Assembly (NCBI GenBank): GCA_945886995.1
Contig: CAMCZJ010000143.1
Span: forward strand, 1 to 7,853
Reading direction: 5' to 3'
From: Asaia bogorensis
Lineage (GTDB): Bacteria > Pseudomonadota > Alphaproteobacteria > Acetobacterales > Acetobacteraceae
DNA: 7,853 bases
Below the pieces are notes generated by a model, which saw only the letters and a list, made by a program, of their open reading frames with translations, was not told where the DNA came from and ran no database searches. Position numbers and translations under genes: made by a program. Shown in pieces: positions 6,725 through 7,853 of the stretch (the first letter of the stretch is position 1; each line of letters starts with the position of its first letter).

Positions 6725-6730
6725 GTCGCC

Positions 6731-6973
6731 CTACCGCAAATAAGGCTCCACCATCCCGGTAAGCTTCATGGTCAGCGGCCGTCCGCGCCGATCCGTGGCC
6801 TTGCCAAGACTAACCCGGACCCAACCTTCCGAGACGCAGTATTCCTCCACATTGGTCTTTTCCTGGCCCTTGAAGCGAATGCCAACGCCGCGGCTCAGCA
6901 GCGCCTCATCATAAAAGGGGCTGCTCGGGTCGTTTGACAGCCTATCGGGCAGGGTTGGGGTCTCTTCGGTCAT
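6731..6973 (-). CDS. DUF3297 family protein, function unknown
   Basis: An 80-residue acidic-to-neutral protein that I recognise as DUF3297 from its conserved run: LPDRLSNDPSSPFYDE (8-23), then LLSRGVGIRF, TNVEEYCVSEGWVRV, and the C-terminal GRPLTMKLTGMVEPYL. It has no signal peptide, membrane segment or Cys pair, so it is probably a soluble cytoplasmic protein. The family is conserved among proteobacteria at about this length but has no established role that I know of. ATG 6973 is chosen because GGAG lies 7 bases upstream and the family begins there. The frame extends to 7027, but the extra 18 residues are Pro/Gly-rich and unlike the family. It converges on the aldo/keto reductase and is divergent from the acyl-CoA dehydrogenase. 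Confidence 0.88.
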   Translation of the reverse strand: MTEETPTLPDRLSNDPSSPFYDEALLSRGVGIRFKGQEKTNVEEYCVSEGWVRVSLGKATDRRGRPLTMKLTGMVEPYLR

Positions 6974-7054
6974 GGCGTGGCTCCGGTCTTGACCAGGCGA
7001 TGTGCCCGACCCTGGCGGCAAAGGCAACGGCGCGCGATTGACCCGCCGGCGTCT

Positions 7055-7067
7055 AAACCGCAGTTTG
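7055..7067. promoter_or_regulatory. Candidate TetR-type (PsrA-like) operator AAAC-N4-GTTTG
   Basis: AAAC (7055-7058), CGCA, then GTTT (7063-7066) followed by G form an inverted repeat about 30 bases upstream of the acyl-CoA dehydrogenase start, inside the 122-base gap between divergent genes. The site recognised by PsrA, a fatty-acid-responsive TetR regulator known from Pseudomonas, is [CG]AAAC-N2-4-GTTTG[CG]. Here the outer 5' base is T and the outer 3' base is A, so the match is partial. The position before a fatty-acid-type gene makes it worth noting. I could not identify a confident promoter around it. Confidence 0.35.
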
Positions 7068-7095
7068 AAAGCATGTCCAACCCAAGGATGGTTCC

Positions 7096-7853
7096 GTGCA
7101 GTATTCGGCTACCGAAGCGCAACAAGAACTCCGCGCGCAAATCCTGAAACTCTGTGCTGATTTCGGCGATGATTATTGGCTGAAGATTGACCAGGAAGCG
7201 CGCTTTCCTGAGGAATTCTATCGCGCCGTCGCCGCCGCCGGTTGGCTTGGCATTGCGATGCCGGAGGAATTTGGCGGTGCGGGCTTGGGCATTTCGGAAG
7301 CGACCGTGATGATGCAGGCGGTGGCGGAAAGCGGCGCCTGCATGTCTGGTGCTTCGGCCATTCATATGAACATCTTCGGGCTGAACCCGGTGGTAGTCTT
7401 TGGCACGCCGGCGCAAAAGCAGCGCTTCCTGCCGCCGTTGATTGCGGGCCAAGAGAAAGCCTGTTTTGGCGTGACCGAGCCCAATACCGGGCTCAACACC
7501 ACGGAATTGAAGACGCGGGCCGAAAAGCGCGGTGATCGCTATGTGATTAATGGGCAAAAGATCTGGATTTCCACGGCGCAGGTCGCGGACCGCATTCTGC
7601 TTTTGGCGCGCACCACGCCGCTCGATCAGGTGAAGCGAAAGACCGATGGGCTCACGCTTTTCTACACCAAGTTGGATCGCGCCAAGGTCGAAGTTCGGCT
7701 GATCCATAAAATGGGCCGGCATGGCGTTGATTCGAACATGCTGTTTTTTGACGGCCTGGAAGTGCCGGAAGAAGACCGCATCGGCGCGGAAGGGGAAGGC
7801 TTTCGCCTGATCCTGCACGGCCTCAATCCCGAACGCATCCTGATCGCGGGGGA
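7096..7853 (+). CDS. Acyl-CoA dehydrogenase, FadE-like (3' partial)
   Basis: An FAD enzyme that introduces the alpha-beta double bond into an acyl-CoA in fatty-acid or branched-chain acid breakdown, in the cytoplasm. The first 252 codons are present and the frame runs off the right edge; the family is usually 380-400 residues. The N-terminal helical domain contains FPEEFYRAVAAAGWLGIAMPEEFGGAG (37-63). The middle beta domain carries the signature FGVTEPNTGLNTTELKT (124-140) and KIWIS (155-159), and the C-terminal helices begin around GEGF (233-236). The signature has Gly-Leu-Asn where classical short/medium-chain enzymes have Gly-Ser-Asp. The catalytic Glu of most subfamilies would lie beyond the window. 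The start is GTG 7096, with AAGGA at 7084-7088 ideally spaced; a nearby ATG at 7088 is out of frame. Chain-length preference cannot be told. Confidence 0.92.
   Translation, partial: MQYSATEAQQELRAQILKLCADFGDDYWLKIDQEARFPEEFYRAVAAAGWLGIAMPEEFGGAGLGISEATVMMQAVAESGACMSGASAIHMNIFGLNPVVVFGTPAQKQRFLPPLIAGQEKACFGVTEPNTGLNTTELKTRAEKRGDRYVINGQKIWISTAQVADRILLLARTTPLDQVKRKTDGLTLFYTKLDRAKVEVRLIHKMGRHGVDSNMLFFDGLEVPEEDRIGAEGEGFRLILHGLNPERILIAG

Noticed and set aside
6712..6730. GGCGA/TCGCC hairpin between the reductase and DUF3297 genes as a terminator
   Set aside because: The stem is only 5 bp with a 9-base loop and no T-run. It is easily explained by chance in GC-rich sequence.
6974..7027. N-terminal extension of the DUF3297 frame
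   Set aside because: The added 18 residues are Pro/Gly-rich and unlike the family. GGAG lies correctly before ATG 6973.
7038..7066. TTGACC as a -35 box for the acyl-CoA dehydrogenase
   Set aside because: At 17 bases spacing the downstream hexamer is CAGTTT, which does not resemble a -10 box, and other spacings are no better.
6970..7818. Minus-strand open frame of 282 codons
   Set aside because: It is antisense to the acyl-CoA dehydrogenase, whose motifs and ribosome binding site are clear. The antisense product has no recognisable family.

Overview
The window looks like an ordinary chromosomal stretch of a fairly GC-rich alphaproteobacterium. The gene content (a sulfite dehydrogenase pair, a CitE-like lyase, a DUF3297 protein, a FadE-like acyl-CoA dehydrogenase), good Shine-Dalgarno sites and short intergenic gaps fit Rhodospirillales or Acetobacteraceae. 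That placement is my inference, not a search result. I see no RNA gene, CRISPR array, insertion sequence or phage gene. The gene set is metabolic throughout.

Layout. (1) 1-2195, plus strand: the C-terminal part of a D-2-hydroxyacid dehydrogenase, cut by the left edge, followed 8 bases later by an M20-family metallohydrolase; probably one operon. (2) 2302-2895, plus: a small exported protein with four EF-hands and a His/Met-rich segment. It converges on (3), with a strong hairpin at 2906-2940 that probably terminates from both sides. (3) 2933-3832, minus: a HpcH/HpaI (CitE-like) CoA-ester lyase with its own candidate promoter and a structured leader. (4) 3959-5648, minus: a two-gene operon for a periplasmic sulfite dehydrogenase, made of a Tat-exported molybdenum subunit and then a small c-type cytochrome. 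(5) 5777-6724, plus: an aldo/keto reductase, divergent from the sulfite dehydrogenase operon. (6) 6731-6973, minus: an 80-residue DUF3297 protein that converges on the reductase with only 6 bases between. (7) 7096 to the right edge, plus: the first 252 residues of an acyl-CoA dehydrogenase with a GTG start. Its upstream region carries an AAAC-N4-GTTTG inverted repeat resembling a PsrA-type operator.

How the genes work together. The clearest functional unit is the sulfite dehydrogenase pair: the molybdenum subunit oxidises sulfite to sulfate in the periplasm and passes electrons to the cytochrome. The hydroxyacid dehydrogenase and M20 hydrolase probably act in one catabolic route, substrate unknown. 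The acyl-CoA dehydrogenase and CoA-ester lyase both handle acyl-CoA compounds but are not adjacent and show no direct link. I found no convincing new multi-gene system. The items most worth a second look are an active-site Asn in the sulfite dehydrogenase where His is usual, the possible fatty-acid-type operator, and the metal-binding character of the EF-hand protein.
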